Shown piece after piece: positions 47,048 to 56,779 of a DNA stretch of 64,000 bases (positions within the stretch are counted from its first letter, which is position 1; every line of letters begins with the position of its first letter). The notes under the pieces were generated by a model. The model was not told the DNA's origin. It worked only from the letters and a program-made list of their open reading frames with translations, and did no database searches. This DNA comes from Thauera humireducens (GTDB taxonomy: Bacteria; Pseudomonadota; Gammaproteobacteria; Burkholderiales; Rhodocyclaceae). The translations under genes were made by a program, and so were the position numbers. The stretch spans positions 186,001 to 250,000 of the forward strand of contig NZ_CP014646.1 of assembly GCF_001051995.2 (NCBI RefSeq), read 5' to 3'.

Positions 47048-48310
47048 ATGGCATTCCAGCAGGGCCTCAGCGGCCTGAACTCTTCCTCCAAGGCGCTCGA
47101 CGTCATCTCCAACAACGTCGCCAACGCCAGCACCGTGGGTTTCAAGAACTCCGGCACGGTGTTCGCCGACGCCTACGCGTCTTCGCTCACCGGCGCGGTG
47201 TCCAAGGTGCAGATCGGCATCGGCAGCGCGGTGCAGGCCGTGCGCCAGTCCTTCACCCAGGGCAACATCACCACCACCAGCAATCCGCTGGACATGGCGA
47301 TCAACGGTAACGGCTTCTTCGAGGTGGAGCTCCAGAGCGGTGGTTTCGCACTGACGCGCAACGGCCAGTTCAACATCGACAAGCAGGGCTACATCGTCAC
47401 CCCGCTCGGCGACCGCCTGATGGGCTATCAGGTCGAGGATCCGATTTCGGGTGACGTCCGTGCGCCTGCCACCGTCACGGCGGATTCGTTCCGCACGATG
47501 GTGATTCCGTCCACCGGTGTCGGCGCGGCGGCCACCACCGAAGTCGGTTTGAGCCTGAACCTCAGCGCGGATGTGGAGACGATCGACGGGGCCACGACGC
47601 CGCTCGACCCGAATGATCCGGAGACCTATTCCTACTCGACCGCGCTGAAGATCTTCGACTCCCTTGGCAAGGAGCACTCGCTGTCCCTGTACTTCGTCCG
47701 TCGCACCGATGTCGTAAACAGCACCTGGGACGTCTACACCGTTCTGGACAACGACACGGCGACGCTACCGGCCACGCCGAACGCGACGCTGAACTTCGAC
47801 GGTCTTGGAAAGCTCGTGCCGCCGAGTGACTTCGTGCTGACCTCCAATCTCGGGCCGGACGCCGATCCGAGCGTGATCAATGTCGACATGTCGATGATCA
47901 CCCAGTTCGGCGGCAAGTCCACGCCGCGCGAACTGACCCAGAACGGCTCCGCCCCGGGTGAGATCGCCGGCCTGTCGATCAGCCGCAACGGCACCATCCA
48001 GGCGCGCTACACCAACGGCATCACCAAGGACATCGGCATCGTCAACCTGACGACCGTGCGCAACAACAACGGCCTGTCGCCCATCGGCAACAACTACTGG
48101 GTCGAGACGCCGGAATCGGGCGGTTTCGCCCGCGGCGAACCGGGTAACGGGCTCAACGGCGTCATCTCCGCAGGCCAGGTCGAGGAATCCAACGTCGACC
48201 TGACCCAGGAGCTGGTGCAGATGATCATCCAGCAGCGCAACTACCAGGCCAACGCGCAATCGATCCGCACGCAGGACCAGATCCTGCAGACGCTGGTCAA
48301 CCTGCGCTGA
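47048..48310 (+). CDS. flgE: Flagellar hook protein FlgE
   Basis: A 420-residue axial protein. The N-terminus MAFQQGLSGLNSSSKALDVISNNVANASTVGFK and C-terminus EESNVDLTQELVQMIIQQRNYQANAQSI form the D0 coiled coil, and the middle forms the hook surface domains. It makes the universal joint, whose length is set by FliK. The length is close to E. coli FlgE (402). Confidence 0.97.
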   Translation: MAFQQGLSGLNSSSKALDVISNNVANASTVGFKNSGTVFADAYASSLTGAVSKVQIGIGSAVQAVRQSFTQGNITTTSNPLDMAINGNGFFEVELQSGGFALTRNGQFNIDKQGYIVTPLGDRLMGYQVEDPISGDVRAPATVTADSFRTMVIPSTGVGAAATTEVGLSLNLSADVETIDGATTPLDPNDPETYSYSTALKIFDSLGKEHSLSLYFVRRTDVVNSTWDVYTVLDNDTATLPATPNATLNFDGLGKLVPPSDFVLTSNLGPDADPSVINVDMSMITQFGGKSTPRELTQNGSAPGEIAGLSISRNGTIQARYTNGITKDIGIVNLTTVRNNNGLSPIGNNYWVETPESGGFARGEPGNGLNGVISAGQVEESNVDLTQELVQMIIQQRNYQANAQSIRTQDQILQTLVNLR

Positions 48311-48353
48311 TGACTGAACGGGCTGCGGGCCGACAGGAAGAGGGGAGTCGAAC

Positions 48354-49088
48354 ATGGATCGCCTGATCTACACCGCGATGACCGGTGCCAAGGGCACGAT
48401 GGACCAGCAGGCGGCGGTGTCGAACAACATCGCCAACGCCGCCTCGACCGGTTTCCGCTCGCAACTGCACAAGCTGCGCGCGGTGGAAATCCAGACCGAA
48501 GCCCTGCGCACGCGCTCGTTCGCCGTCGATGCCAGCGTCGCCAACGACTTCACACCGGGGCCGATCCAGTACACCGGTCGGCCCTACGACGTCGCGCTGG
48601 AAGGCAAGGGCTGGCTCGCGGTGCAGCGGCCGGACGGCAGTGAGGCCTACACCCGCAACGGCAGCCTGATGCTGAGCCCGGCCGGCATCCTGCAGACCCG
48701 CGAGGGGCAGCCGGTGGTCGGCGACGGCGGGCCGATCGCGATTCCGCCCGACACCGAGATCGTCATCGGCCGCGATGGCTCGGTGTCGTCCATCGACCCG
48801 GGCACCGGCGTGGTCAACCTCGTCGCCCAGTTGAAGCTGGTGAACCCGCCCGAGACCGATCTGGTGCGCGGTGACGACGGCCTGTTCCGCCTCGCCAACG
48901 GCGCGCCGGCCCCGGCAGACCCCAACGTGCAGGTCGCCGGTGGCTACCTCGAGGGCAGCAACGTCAATGTCGCCGACCAGATGGTGCAGATGATCTCGCT
49001 CGCCCGCCAGTTCGAGATGCAGGTGCGCATGATGCAGACCGCGGAGGCCAATGACCGCGCTGCGACCCAGGTGCTGTCGTCGAACTGA
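48354..49088 (+). CDS. flgF: Flagellar basal-body rod protein FlgF
   Basis: A 244-residue rod protein with MDRLIYTAMTGAKGTMDQQA at the start, NNIANAASTGFRSQLH and a C-terminal NVNVADQMVQMISLARQFEMQV. It belongs to the proximal rod. It is followed by a 164-base gap with a sigma-54-like element before flgG, unlike the tight packing elsewhere in the operon. Confidence 0.96.
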   Translation: MDRLIYTAMTGAKGTMDQQAAVSNNIANAASTGFRSQLHKLRAVEIQTEALRTRSFAVDASVANDFTPGPIQYTGRPYDVALEGKGWLAVQRPDGSEAYTRNGSLMLSPAGILQTREGQPVVGDGGPIAIPPDTEIVIGRDGSVSSIDPGTGVVNLVAQLKLVNPPETDLVRGDDGLFRLANGAPAPADPNVQVAGGYLEGSNVNVADQMVQMISLARQFEMQVRMMQTAEANDRAATQVLSSN

Positions 49089-49113
49089 ACGGCCGCGATC
49101 GTCCTCCGCACGA

Positions 49114-49130
49114 TTAGCACGGTTTTTGCG
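49114..49130 (+). promoter_or_regulatory. Sigma-54-like element in the flgF-flgG gap
   Basis: TAGCACGGTTTTTGC keeps GCAC and TTGC with canonical spacing, but the first G of the invariant GG is A. It could give flgG and the downstream genes a separate start, or be a decayed copy. It is 123 bases upstream of flgG. Confidence 0.42.
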
Positions 49131-49186
49131 TTGTTTATCTCGGGATGGTCGAGACCGGCAAGGGCCTAGACTGATTCCATGGAAAA

Positions 49187-49226
49187 GCGGCAATCGCCGC
49201 CGCGTGACGGCAAAGCCTGCCGTCAC
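49187..49226 (+). repeat. Two adjacent hairpins before flgG
   Basis: GCGGC/GCCGC (49187-49200) is followed by GTGACGGCA (49204-49212), loop AAGCC and TGCCGTCAC (49218-49226), a perfect 9-bp stem. There is no T tract. They lie in the untranslated leader of flgG and may stabilise or separate the mRNA. Confidence 0.65.
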
Positions 49227-49252
49227 GGCAACGCAGAACAGAGGACTTCATC

Positions 49253-50035
49253 ATGATCCGCTCCCTGTGGACCGCCCGCACCGGGCTGGATGCCCAGCAG
49301 ACCTCGCTGGACGTGATCTCCAACAACCTGGCCAACGTCTCCACCAACGGCTACAAGCGCCAGCGGGCGGTGTTCGAGGATCTGCTGTACCAGACGATCC
49401 GCCAGCCGGGGGCGCAGACCACGCAGCAGACCCAGGTCTCCAGCGGCCTGCAGATCGGTACCGGTGTGCGTCCGGTGGCCACCGAGCGCATCTTCACGCA
49501 GGGCAGCCTGCAGCAGACCGGCGGTGCGCTCGACGTCGCCATCCAGGGCAACGGCTTCCTGCAGATCGCGATGCCCGACGGCACCACCGCCTACACCCGC
49601 GACGGCGCGCTGCAGCTCGACAACCAGGGCAACGTCGTCACCCCGAGCGGCTATCCGCTGCTCGATGCCATCCAGATCCCGGCCGACGCCAAGTCGATCA
49701 CCATCGGCAAGGACGGCACCGTGACGGTCACGCTGCCCAATCAGGTCGAGCCCCAGCCGGTCGGCCAGATCCAGGTGGCGACCTTCATCAACCCCGGTGG
49801 CCTGCAGAGCGCGGGTGAGAACCTGTTCTACGAAACCGCGTCGAGCGGCGAGGCCACGCCCACCGAAGCAGGCACCAACGGTGCCGGCGTCATCAACCAG
49901 GGCTATGTCGAGACCTCTAACGTGAACGTGGCCGAGGAACTGGTCAGCATGATCGTCACGCAGCGCGCCTACGAGCTCAACTCGCGCGCCATCTCCACGT
50001 CCGACCAGATGCTCGGGCGCCTGACCCAGCTGTGA
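49253..50035 (+). CDS. flgG: Flagellar distal rod protein FlgG
   Basis: A 260-residue distal rod protein, almost exactly the length of E. coli Flg[36 protein letters not shown] begins it and [35 protein letters not shown] ends it, both near-invariant in the family. It builds the distal rod that passes through the P and L rings encoded by the next two genes. Confidence 0.98.
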   Translation: MIRSLWTARTGLDAQQTSLDVISNNLANVSTNGYKRQRAVFEDLLYQTIRQPGAQTTQQTQVSSGLQIGTGVRPVATERIFTQGSLQQTGGALDVAIQGNGFLQIAMPDGTTAYTRDGALQLDNQGNVVTPSGYPLLDAIQIPADAKSITIGKDGTVTVTLPNQVEPQPVGQIQVATFINPGGLQSAGENLFYETASSGEATPTEAGTNGAGVINQGYVETSNVNVAEELVSMIVTQRAYELNSRAISTSDQMLGRLTQL

Positions 50036-50043
50036 GGCCGTTC

Positions 50044-50721
50044 ATGAAGCCCCTGTTCGCCTCCTTCCTGCTTGTCGGCGTCGCGCTGCTGGCGGGCTGT
50101 GCCTCGATCGACACCGTGCCGCCAACGGCCGTGCATCAGCCGATGAGCGTGCGTCCCGACAGCCGCCTGCCGGCGCCTTCCGCGAATGGCGCCATCTACC
50201 AGGCCGCACTCGCGCGGCCGCTGTTCGAGGATCGCCGCGCGCGCCATGTCGGCGACATCATCACGATCAACCTCGTCGAGCGCAACACCGCGACCAAGAG
50301 CGCGAATGCCAGCGCTTCGCGCGGCTCGGAGATGACCGGCGGCATCACCGCGAGCTCGCGCCTGCCGCTGGGCGGGCTCAATGGCCTCAACATCGAAGCC
50401 GGAGCCGATTCGGAGTTCACCGGCACCGGCTCGGCCCGTGCAAACAACGCCTTCAACGGCACGATCACGGTCACGGTCATCGACGTCTATCCCAACGGCA
50501 ATCTGCTGGTGTCCGGCGAGAAGATGCTCGCCATCAACCAGGGCAGCGAGTTCATCCGTTTCTCGGGTGTGATCGATCCCAATACGGTCACGTCGACCAA
50601 CACCGTGCAGTCGACGCAGGTGGCGGATGCACGCATCGAGTACCGCGGCAGCGGCTTCATCGACCAGTCCAACACCATGGGGTGGCTGCAGCGCTTCTTC
50701 CTCGCCATCCTGCCTTTCTGA
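50044..50721 (+). CDS. flgH: Flagellar L-ring protein FlgH
   Basis: A 225-residue outer-membrane lipoprotein with signal peptide and lipobox (LLAGC, Cys19) and the FlgH core ([20 protein letters not shown], then [29 protein letters not shown]). It forms the bushing in the outer membrane. ATG 50044 is preferred to the GTG overlapping the flgG stop because it starts the signal peptide. Confidence 0.97.
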   Translation: MKPLFASFLLVGVALLAGCASIDTVPPTAVHQPMSVRPDSRLPAPSANGAIYQAALARPLFEDRRARHVGDIITINLVERNTATKSANASASRGSEMTGGITASSRLPLGGLNGLNIEAGADSEFTGTGSARANNAFNGTITVTVIDVYPNGNLLVSGEKMLAINQGSEFIRFSGVIDPNTVTSTNTVQSTQVADARIEYRGSGFIDQSNTMGWLQRFFLAILPF

Positions 50722-50733
50722 CCGAGCCTAGCC

Positions 50734-51861
50734 ATGAACCGATTCCAATCCCTGCTGATGCGAGGCCTGGTGGCGGCGGTCGCTGCCGGCATCTTCTACT
50801 CCGCGGCGGCGGAAGCCGCTGCAGAGCGCATCAAGGACCTTGCCACCATTGCCGGCGTGCGCGAGAACCAGCTCGTCGGCTATGGCCTCGTCGTCGGCCT
50901 GGATGGCAGCGGCGACCAGACCACGCAGACGCCTTTCACCAAGCAGAGCATCGTCAACATGCTCGGCAACATGGGCGTGACCGTGCCGCAGGGCACCAAC
51001 ATGCAGCTGAAGAACGTCGCCGCGGTGATGGTCACCGCGAGCCTGCCGCCGTTTGCGCGGCCCGGCCAGCCGATCGACGTCACCGTGTCCTCGATCGGCA
51101 ATGCCAAGAGCCTGCGTGGCGGCACGCTGGTGATGACACCGCTGAAGGGCGCGGACGGCCAGGTGTATGCGGTGGCGCAAGGCAATCTGGTGGTCGGTGG
51201 GGCCGGTGGGGCCGCGGGCGGTGCGGCGCAGACCATCAACCATCTGGCGGCAGGGCGGATTCCGGGCGGTGCGACGATCGAGCGCGGCGTTGCCGCGTCG
51301 GTGGGGCAGGGCGACTTCGTGATGGTCGAACTCAACGACGCCGACTTCAACACCGCGCGTCGCGTGGTGGACGCGATCAACGGCGTCGCACCGGGCGCGG
51401 CGCGCGCGCTGGATGCGCGCAGCATCCAGGTGCTGGCGCCGGTCGACGTCTCGCAGCGCGTGAGCTTCCTCGGCCAGCTCGAGAACCTGAAGGTGACCCC
51501 GGGCGAGCAGGTGGCCAAGGTCATCGTCAATTCGCGCACCGGTTCGGTGGTCATGAACCAGCGCGTGACGTTGCAGAACGTCGCGGTGTCGCATGGCAAT
51601 CTCACCGTCACCGTGAATAGCGAGACCCAGGTGAGCCAGCCCGCGCCGTTCTCGCAGGGCGTGACCGTGGCGGCGCAGAACCAGGGCCAGGTCGACATTC
51701 GCCAGGACGGTGGCAGCATCCACAACGTGCGCGCCGGCGGCAACCTCGCCGACGTGGTCAAGGCGCTCAATGCGCTTGGCGCCAAGCCGATGGACCTGGT
51801 CAGCATCCTGCAGGCGATGAAGGCGGCCGGCGCCCTGCGCGCCGAGCTCGAGGTCATCTGA
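50734..51861 (+). CDS. flgI: Flagellar P-ring protein FlgI
   Basis: A 375-residue periplasmic ring protein with a cleavable signal peptide ([21 protein letters not shown]) and the conserved start of the mature protein ([34 protein letters not shown]). It polymerises in the peptidoglycan layer with help from FlgA, encoded divergently upstream. It lies 10 bases before flgJ. Confidence 0.97.
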   Translation: MNRFQSLLMRGLVAAVAAGIFYSAAAEAAAERIKDLATIAGVRENQLVGYGLVVGLDGSGDQTTQTPFTKQSIVNMLGNMGVTVPQGTNMQLKNVAAVMVTASLPPFARPGQPIDVTVSSIGNAKSLRGGTLVMTPLKGADGQVYAVAQGNLVVGGAGGAAGGAAQTINHLAAGRIPGGATIERGVAASVGQGDFVMVELNDADFNTARRVVDAINGVAPGAARALDARSIQVLAPVDVSQRVSFLGQLENLKVTPGEQVAKVIVNSRTGSVVMNQRVTLQNVAVSHGNLTVTVNSETQVSQPAPFSQGVTVAAQNQGQVDIRQDGGSIHNVRAGGNLADVVKALNALGAKPMDLVSILQAMKAAGALRAELEVI

Positions 51862-51871
51862 GGTCAGCGAC

Positions 51872-52906
51872 ATGAACGCCGGTGTCCAGCTCAACGCTTT
51901 CGATCCCAACTCGCTGCGTGACCTGCAACGGCTGGCGCGCACCGACGGCCAGTCGAACGACACCCTGCGTGCCGCCGCGAAGCAGTTCGAGGCGCTGTTC
52001 ATGCAGATGGTGATGAAGTCGATGCGCGAGGCGACGCCGTCGAACAGCATGCTCGACAGTGACCAGACGCGCACATACCAGAGCCTGCTCGACCAGCAGC
52101 TCGCATTGAACCTGTCCCAGGGGCGCGGCACCGGGCTGTCCGAGACCATCTACCGCCAGCTCGGCGGCAAGGACGACAAGGCCAGCGCGATCGATGCGCT
52201 GGCTCCGCCGGGGCAGGGCGGTGGCGGCTTCGATCTTGCCGGCGTCACCCGCCGGCCGGCAATTTCTGCCGCGATGCAACGCGCTGCGCTTGCCGCCAGC
52301 CCGGATGTCTTGTCCGGTGCCAAGGATACGCCCGCTTTCGACGTCGGCTCCACGGTCGACAATGCCTTGCTCGAGGCACGCTTCCGTGAAGCGATCCAGA
52401 GTGCGCGCGATGCCACCGGAGCGGTGTCCGCGCAGGCCCGTAACTTCGTGACGGAGGTGTGGCCGCATGCCGTCGAGGCGAGCAAGCGCACCGGTATCCC
52501 GCCCGCCTTCATGGTGGCGCAGGCCGCACTCGAGACCGGCTGGGGCGAGAAGCAGTTGCGCCATGCCGACGGCAGTCCGAGCTACAACCTCTTCAACATC
52601 AAGGCCGGCTCGGCCTGGACCGGCAAGACGGTCGACCGGGCCGTCACCGAGTATGCCGGCGGTCGGGCTTACACCGAGCCTTCCCGTTTCCGTTCCTACG
52701 CGTCTTACGCCGAGTCCTTCCGCGACTATGCCGAGCTGATGGCGCGCAGCCCGCGCTACGCCGGCGTGCTCGGCCAGACGGAGGTCAGCGGCTTTGCCCG
52801 CGGCCTTCAGGACGCTGGCTATGCCACCGATCCGCAGTACGCCGACAAGCTGACCCGCATCATCGGTGGCGCCACGCTGCGCAACGCCCTGGCCTCCATC
52901 GGCTGA
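51872..52906 (+). CDS. flgJ: Peptidoglycan hydrolase / rod-cap protein FlgJ
   Basis: A 344-residue two-domain protein. The N-terminal rod-binding domain (AAKQFEALFMQMVMKSMREATPSN) caps the rod. The C-terminal glucosaminidase domain (about 190-340) opens a hole in the peptidoglycan; its catalytic glutamate is Glu221 in AQAALETGWGEKQLR. The dual-domain form matches beta- and gammaproteobacteria. It ends the flgB-J run, 71 bases before flgK. Confidence 0.96.
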   Translation: MNAGVQLNAFDPNSLRDLQRLARTDGQSNDTLRAAAKQFEALFMQMVMKSMREATPSNSMLDSDQTRTYQSLLDQQLALNLSQGRGTGLSETIYRQLGGKDDKASAIDALAPPGQGGGGFDLAGVTRRPAISAAMQRAALAASPDVLSGAKDTPAFDVGSTVDNALLEARFREAIQSARDATGAVSAQARNFVTEVWPHAVEASKRTGIPPAFMVAQAALETGWGEKQLRHADGSPSYNLFNIKAGSAWTGKTVDRAVTEYAGGRAYTEPSRFRSYASYAESFRDYAELMARSPRYAGVLGQTEVSGFARGLQDAGYATDPQYADKLTRIIGGATLRNALASIG

Positions 52907-52923
52907 TATTGCCGCTTCAGGGG

Positions 52924-52939
52924 TGGCAAGCTTCTTGCT
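52924..52939 (+). promoter_or_regulatory. Sigma-54 promoter upstream of flgK
   Basis: TGGCAA-N5-TTGCT keeps GG (52925-52926) and GC (52937-52938) with 10 bases between, and matches the -24/-12 consensus in all but one base of each core. The expected start near 52950 is 28 bases before flgK. Confidence 0.75.
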
Positions 52940-52977
52940 GTTCTCCTGTCAGGTAATCGCAGATCAGGAAGACCATC

Positions 52978-55023
52978 ATGGCTGGCATGCTCAACATCGG
53001 AGTCTCGGGCCTCAACGCGGCACAGGCCCAGCTCAATACGACCAGTCACAACATCACCAACGCAGGGACCGTCGGCTACCACCGCCAGACGGTTGGCCAG
53101 GCCGCGCGCCCGCCCTTGTTCACCGGCGCGGGCTTCTTCGGGCAGGGTACCGACGTCACTTCCGTCACCCGCTCGTACAACCAGTTTCTCGAGAACCAGG
53201 TCCTGCAGGCCGATAACCGGCGTGCGCAGTACGGTGCCTACAGCGCCCAGATCGGCCAGATCAACAACCTGCTTGCCGACAGCACGACCGGCCTGTCGCC
53301 CGCACTGGCGAACTTCTTTGCTGGCGTGCAGGAAGTGGCCTCCAACCCCACCAGCGTGGCGGCGCGCCAGTCCCTGATTTCCAATGGTCAGGCGCTCGCG
53401 TCGCGCTTCCAGTCGCTGAACACCCGCCTCGAAGAGGTCCGCCAGGGGGTCGAGGGTGGCATCGTCCAGACGGTCGAGTCGATCAACACCTATGCCAAGG
53501 CGATCGCCGAGATGAACCAGCGCATCGTCGTCGCCCAGGCGGGCGGCGCCGGCGCGCCGGCCAACGACCTGCTCGACCAGCGCGACCAGCTGCTGGCCGA
53601 GCTGAACAAGCTGGTGCAGATCACCGTCGTCGACGAAACGGACAGCGGCAAGGCCAATGGTGCGGTCTCCGTGTTCATCGGCTCCGGGCAGCCTCTGGTG
53701 CTGCGCGGCACGGTTTCCCAGTTCCAGGTGATCCCGAGCGCTGCCGACCCGCAGCGCGGCGCGATCTCGCTGACGGCACCCGGTGGCAATACGATCGAGA
53801 TCGCCGAGTCCTTGCTGAGCGGCGGCGAGTTGGGTGGGCTGCTGGAGTTCCGCCTGGTCTCGCTCGACGCTGCGCAGAACGAACTGGGCCTCATCGCGCT
53901 CGGGATCACGGAGACGTTCAACGCACAGCACAAGCTCGGGGTCGATCTCGAGGGCGTTCTCGGGAAGGATTTCTTCAAGCCGATCGCCCCGACCGTGGTG
54001 CCGGCGGTGGCGGGCGTCAGTACGAGCATCACCGATGTGAGCGAGGTTCGTGCCAAGGATTACCGCGTGCTCGTGAGCGGGGGATCCGTCAGGCTCTTTG
54101 CGGGGGATGAGGAGCTGGCTTCGCTTGCGCTTGCACCGGCTCCCGCCTGGCCGGCGACGCTCACGGGGGGCGGGATTGCCGTTTCCCTGCCGGGTGCAGC
54201 GAGCATTCCTGCCGACGGCCTGCTGATCCAGCCTACGCGCAACGCCGCCCGCAACATCGCCGTGGGCATCTCCGACCCGCGTGAGATCGCGGCCGGCGGT
54301 CCGGTCTCGGTGACGTCGCCGCTGACGAATCAGGGGACCGGCAAGGTCGCCAACATCGATATCCGCGACATCGCCGGCATGGACGGTTCGGGTGACGGGG
54401 TGCCGGACTTCTCCGCGTTTGCGCTGGGTTTCGACGGAACCGGTCCGGCATTGACGGTGCCCGCGGGCTTCACGATCGAGCGGCTCAAGATGGATGCCGC
54501 GACCGGCGAGTGGGTGACCGACGGCAGCTACCCGTCTGGTGGCAGCAGCACGACCTACACGCCTTCCGCGGATTCGTCCGGTGTCCAGTTCCGTGTCACG
54601 GGGCCCGGTGGCTACACCTTCGATTTCCGCTTCAGCGGCACGCCCGAGTCGGGTGACGCATTCAGTTTTGGCCCGAGCGTCGCCGGTGTAGCCGACAATC
54701 GCAATGCGGTTGCGCTCGGCGCGCTGCAGACGACCAAGGTCCTGGGCGCCGACGCCAGCGGCCGGCCCACCGCCACCTTCCAGTCGCTCTACGCCCAGAC
54801 GGTAACCACGGTCGGCAACAAGACGCGCGAGGTCCAGGTCAACGAAGCCGCTCAGGAATCCTTGCTCGATCAGGCCACGAGCGCGCGCGACAGCGTCTCG
54901 GGCGTCAACCTGGATGAGGAGGCGGCCAACCTGGTCCGCTATCAACTCGCCTACCAGGCCTCGGCGCGCGTCATGACGGTGGCGCAGCGGCTGTTCGACG
55001 AACTCATCAGCATCGGCCGCTGA
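52978..55023 (+). CDS. flgK: Hook-associated protein 1 (FlgK)
   Basis: A 681-residue hook-filament junction protein with the axial N-terminus (LNIGVSGLNAAQAQLNTTSHNITNAGTVGYHRQ) and C-terminus (SGVNLDEEAANLVRYQLAYQASARVMTVAQRLFDELI). It is longer than E. coli FlgK (547), the excess lying in the variable central region, as is common in betaproteobacteria. It is exported with FlgN help. It is preceded by its own sigma-54 element. Confidence 0.96.
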   Translation: MAGMLNIGVSGLNAAQAQLNTTSHNITNAGTVGYHRQTVGQAARPPLFTGAGFFGQGTDVTSVTRSYNQFLENQVLQADNRRAQYGAYSAQIGQINNLLADSTTGLSPALANFFAGVQEVASNPTSVAARQSLISNGQALASRFQSLNTRLEEVRQGVEGGIVQTVESINTYAKAIAEMNQRIVVAQAGGAGAPANDLLDQRDQLLAELNKLVQITVVDETDSGKANGAVSVFIGSGQPLVLRGTVSQFQVIPSAADPQRGAISLTAPGGNTIEIAESLLSGGELGGLLEFRLVSLDAAQNELGLIALGITETFNAQHKLGVDLEGVLGKDFFKPIAPTVVPAVAGVSTSITDVSEVRAKDYRVLVSGGSVRLFAGDEELASLALAPAPAWPATLTGGGIAVSLPGAASIPADGLLIQPTRNAARNIAVGISDPREIAAGGPVSVTSPLTNQGTGKVANIDIRDIAGMDGSGDGVPDFSAFALGFDGTGPALTVPAGFTIERLKMDAATGEWVTDGSYPSGGSSTTYTPSADSSGVQFRVTGPGGYTFDFRFSGTPESGDAFSFGPSVAGVADNRNAVALGALQTTKVLGADASGRPTATFQSLYAQTVTTVGNKTREVQVNEAAQESLLDQATSARDSVSGVNLDEEAANLVRYQLAYQASARVMTVAQRLFDELISIGR

Positions 55024-55046
55024 GCCGGCACATTCCGGAGATCATC

Positions 55047-56249
55047 ATGCGTATCTCGACCTCCATGATCTACGACCGCGGCGTCGGTGCGATCCAGAAC
55101 CAATGGAAGAACATCCTGCACACGCAGCAGCAGGTCTCCACCGGCCGGCGGGTGCTCACGCCTGCCGACGATCCGATCGCCTCTGCGCGAGCGCTCGAGA
55201 TCGGCCAGACCAAGGCGGTCAACAGCCAGTTCGCGGTGAACATCGGCTACGCCGACGACGCGATGAAGCTGCTCGAATCGCGCCTGCAGAGCGCGGGCGA
55301 TGTGCTGCATTACGTGCGTGAGCGTGCGGTGCAGGCGGGCAACGGCGCCATGGCTCCCGAGGATCTGCGCTACATGGCGACCGACATGAAGGCCCAGTTC
55401 GAAGCGATGCTGGCGCTCGCGAACAGCCAGGACGGTACCGGTGACTACATCTTCGGTGGCCACCGGTCGCAGCAGCAGCCCTACGACGGCGGCCTGTCCG
55501 GCGTGTCCTACAACGGCGACCAGGGCGAACGCACGATCCAGGTCTCGGCCTCGCGCTACATGCCGGTCAGCCTGCCGGGGTCCGATGTCTTCGACCGGAC
55601 GCTGGCGCTGAATCCGGATACGGTCAAGCTTTATGCAAAGCCGGACAACGCCGGGCAGGGGGGGCCGACCATCAGCGCCGTCGATCCGGCGCTGGCGAAT
55701 CCGGCAACACGTTATCAGTTCGTCTACACCGACGGCACCCCAGGCTCCTACGAGGTGACCAAGCTCGGGCAGGACGGAACGGAAGTGGCAATGGCGCCGA
55801 GCACCTTCCCCGCGGGTGGCTCCGTAACGATTGAAGGCATCACATTCGATCTTTCGGCGTCCACCGTGGAAAGCGGCGACGCGTTCGAGATCTTCGTCCC
55901 CTCGACCAACCTGCTCAACAACATGGCGATGTTCGCCTCCGCACTCGAGAAGCCCGGCGCTTCAGGCATGACGGGCGCCGTCGCCTTTGCCCTCGAGACC
56001 TTCGACGCCGGGCAGGAGAACATCCTCAAGACCCGCGCCCAGATCGGCTCGCAGCTTACCGAAACCGAAGCGCTCGCCAGTCTCGGCAGCGATCTCGACC
56101 TGCAGTACGCGTCCACCTTGTCCGGCCTGCAGGACGTGGATTACGCCGAAGCGATTTCGCGCCTGACACAGCAGCAGACCTATCTGCAGGCTGCGCAGCA
56201 GTCCTTCATGCGGGTGTCCGGCCTTTCGCTTTTCAACTACCTCAGCTGA
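55047..56249 (+). CDS. flgL: Hook-associated protein 3 (FlgL)
   Basis: A 400-residue junction protein related to flagellin. The N-terminus is MRISTSMIYDRGVGAIQNQW...QVSTGRRVLTPADDPIASARALEI, and the C-terminal helix ends DVDYAEAISRLTQQQTYLQAAQQSFMRVSGLSLFNYL. It joins FlgK to the filament. It follows flgK by 23 bases and is presumably co-transcribed. Confidence 0.96.
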   Translation: MRISTSMIYDRGVGAIQNQWKNILHTQQQVSTGRRVLTPADDPIASARALEIGQTKAVNSQFAVNIGYADDAMKLLESRLQSAGDVLHYVRERAVQAGNGAMAPEDLRYMATDMKAQFEAMLALANSQDGTGDYIFGGHRSQQQPYDGGLSGVSYNGDQGERTIQVSASRYMPVSLPGSDVFDRTLALNPDTVKLYAKPDNAGQGGPTISAVDPALANPATRYQFVYTDGTPGSYEVTKLGQDGTEVAMAPSTFPAGGSVTIEGITFDLSASTVESGDAFEIFVPSTNLLNNMAMFASALEKPGASGMTGAVAFALETFDAGQENILKTRAQIGSQLTETEALASLGSDLDLQYASTLSGLQDVDYAEAISRLTQQQTYLQAAQQSFMRVSGLSLFNYLS

Positions 56250-56257
56250 GTATCGTC

Positions 56258-56764
56258 ATGCGCGTCCTGCTTGCCCTGACTGCCGCCCTCCTTGCTGCCG
56301 GATGCGCGACTGCGCCCGAGGAGGGAAAGTCCTCGTCAATGTCCCGCGCGCTGCAGCAGGCCGAGCAGGTGGCGGGCGACTATGGCGGGCCGGTGGCGGC
56401 GATTGCCGGTGGGCTGATGATGCTGAGCGACCTGAAGATGCTCGAGCCCGAATATATCGCCGGGGGACTGATTGCATTCGCCATCTACGACCCCTTCGCC
56501 CCGACATGGCGCATCGACGTGCGCGAGGCGGGCAAGGACCGCGTGCGCATGGCCCTGCGCATGAAGTCGCTCTTCACCGGCGGCGACGGCGAGGCCCGTC
56601 AGGTCTTCCTGCGCAATGCGCGCCAGCTGGTGGAGGCAGGCGGCTTCGCGGGCTACGAGATCGTGCGCTACGAAGAGGGCATCGAGTCGACGCGCCCGTT
56701 CGCGCACCGCTACGCCAACGCCGAGATCCAGCTCGTACGCTCGCACATCTTCCCGGCGCTGTAA
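56258..56764 (+). CDS. Uncharacterised lipoprotein after flgL
   Basis: A 168-residue precursor with a signal peptide and lipobox (LAAGC, Cys16). A central hydrophobic stretch (GGPVAAIAGGLMMLSDLKML...YIAGGLIAFAIYDPF) and the C-terminal domain (WRIDVREAGKDRVRMALRMKSLF...) follow. I do not recognise the family by function. The start is 9 bases after flgL with the same orientation, so it is probably the last gene of the flgKL unit and may serve the flagellum, or it may be an unrelated rider. It converges with fliR across 15 bases. Confidence 0.8.
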   Translation: MRVLLALTAALLAAGCATAPEEGKSSSMSRALQQAEQVAGDYGGPVAAIAGGLMMLSDLKMLEPEYIAGGLIAFAIYDPFAPTWRIDVREAGKDRVRMALRMKSLFTGGDGEARQVFLRNARQLVEAGGFAGYEIVRYEEGIESTRPFAHRYANAEIQLVRSHIFPAL

Positions 56765-56779
56765 GCCGTGGAAGGGCCC

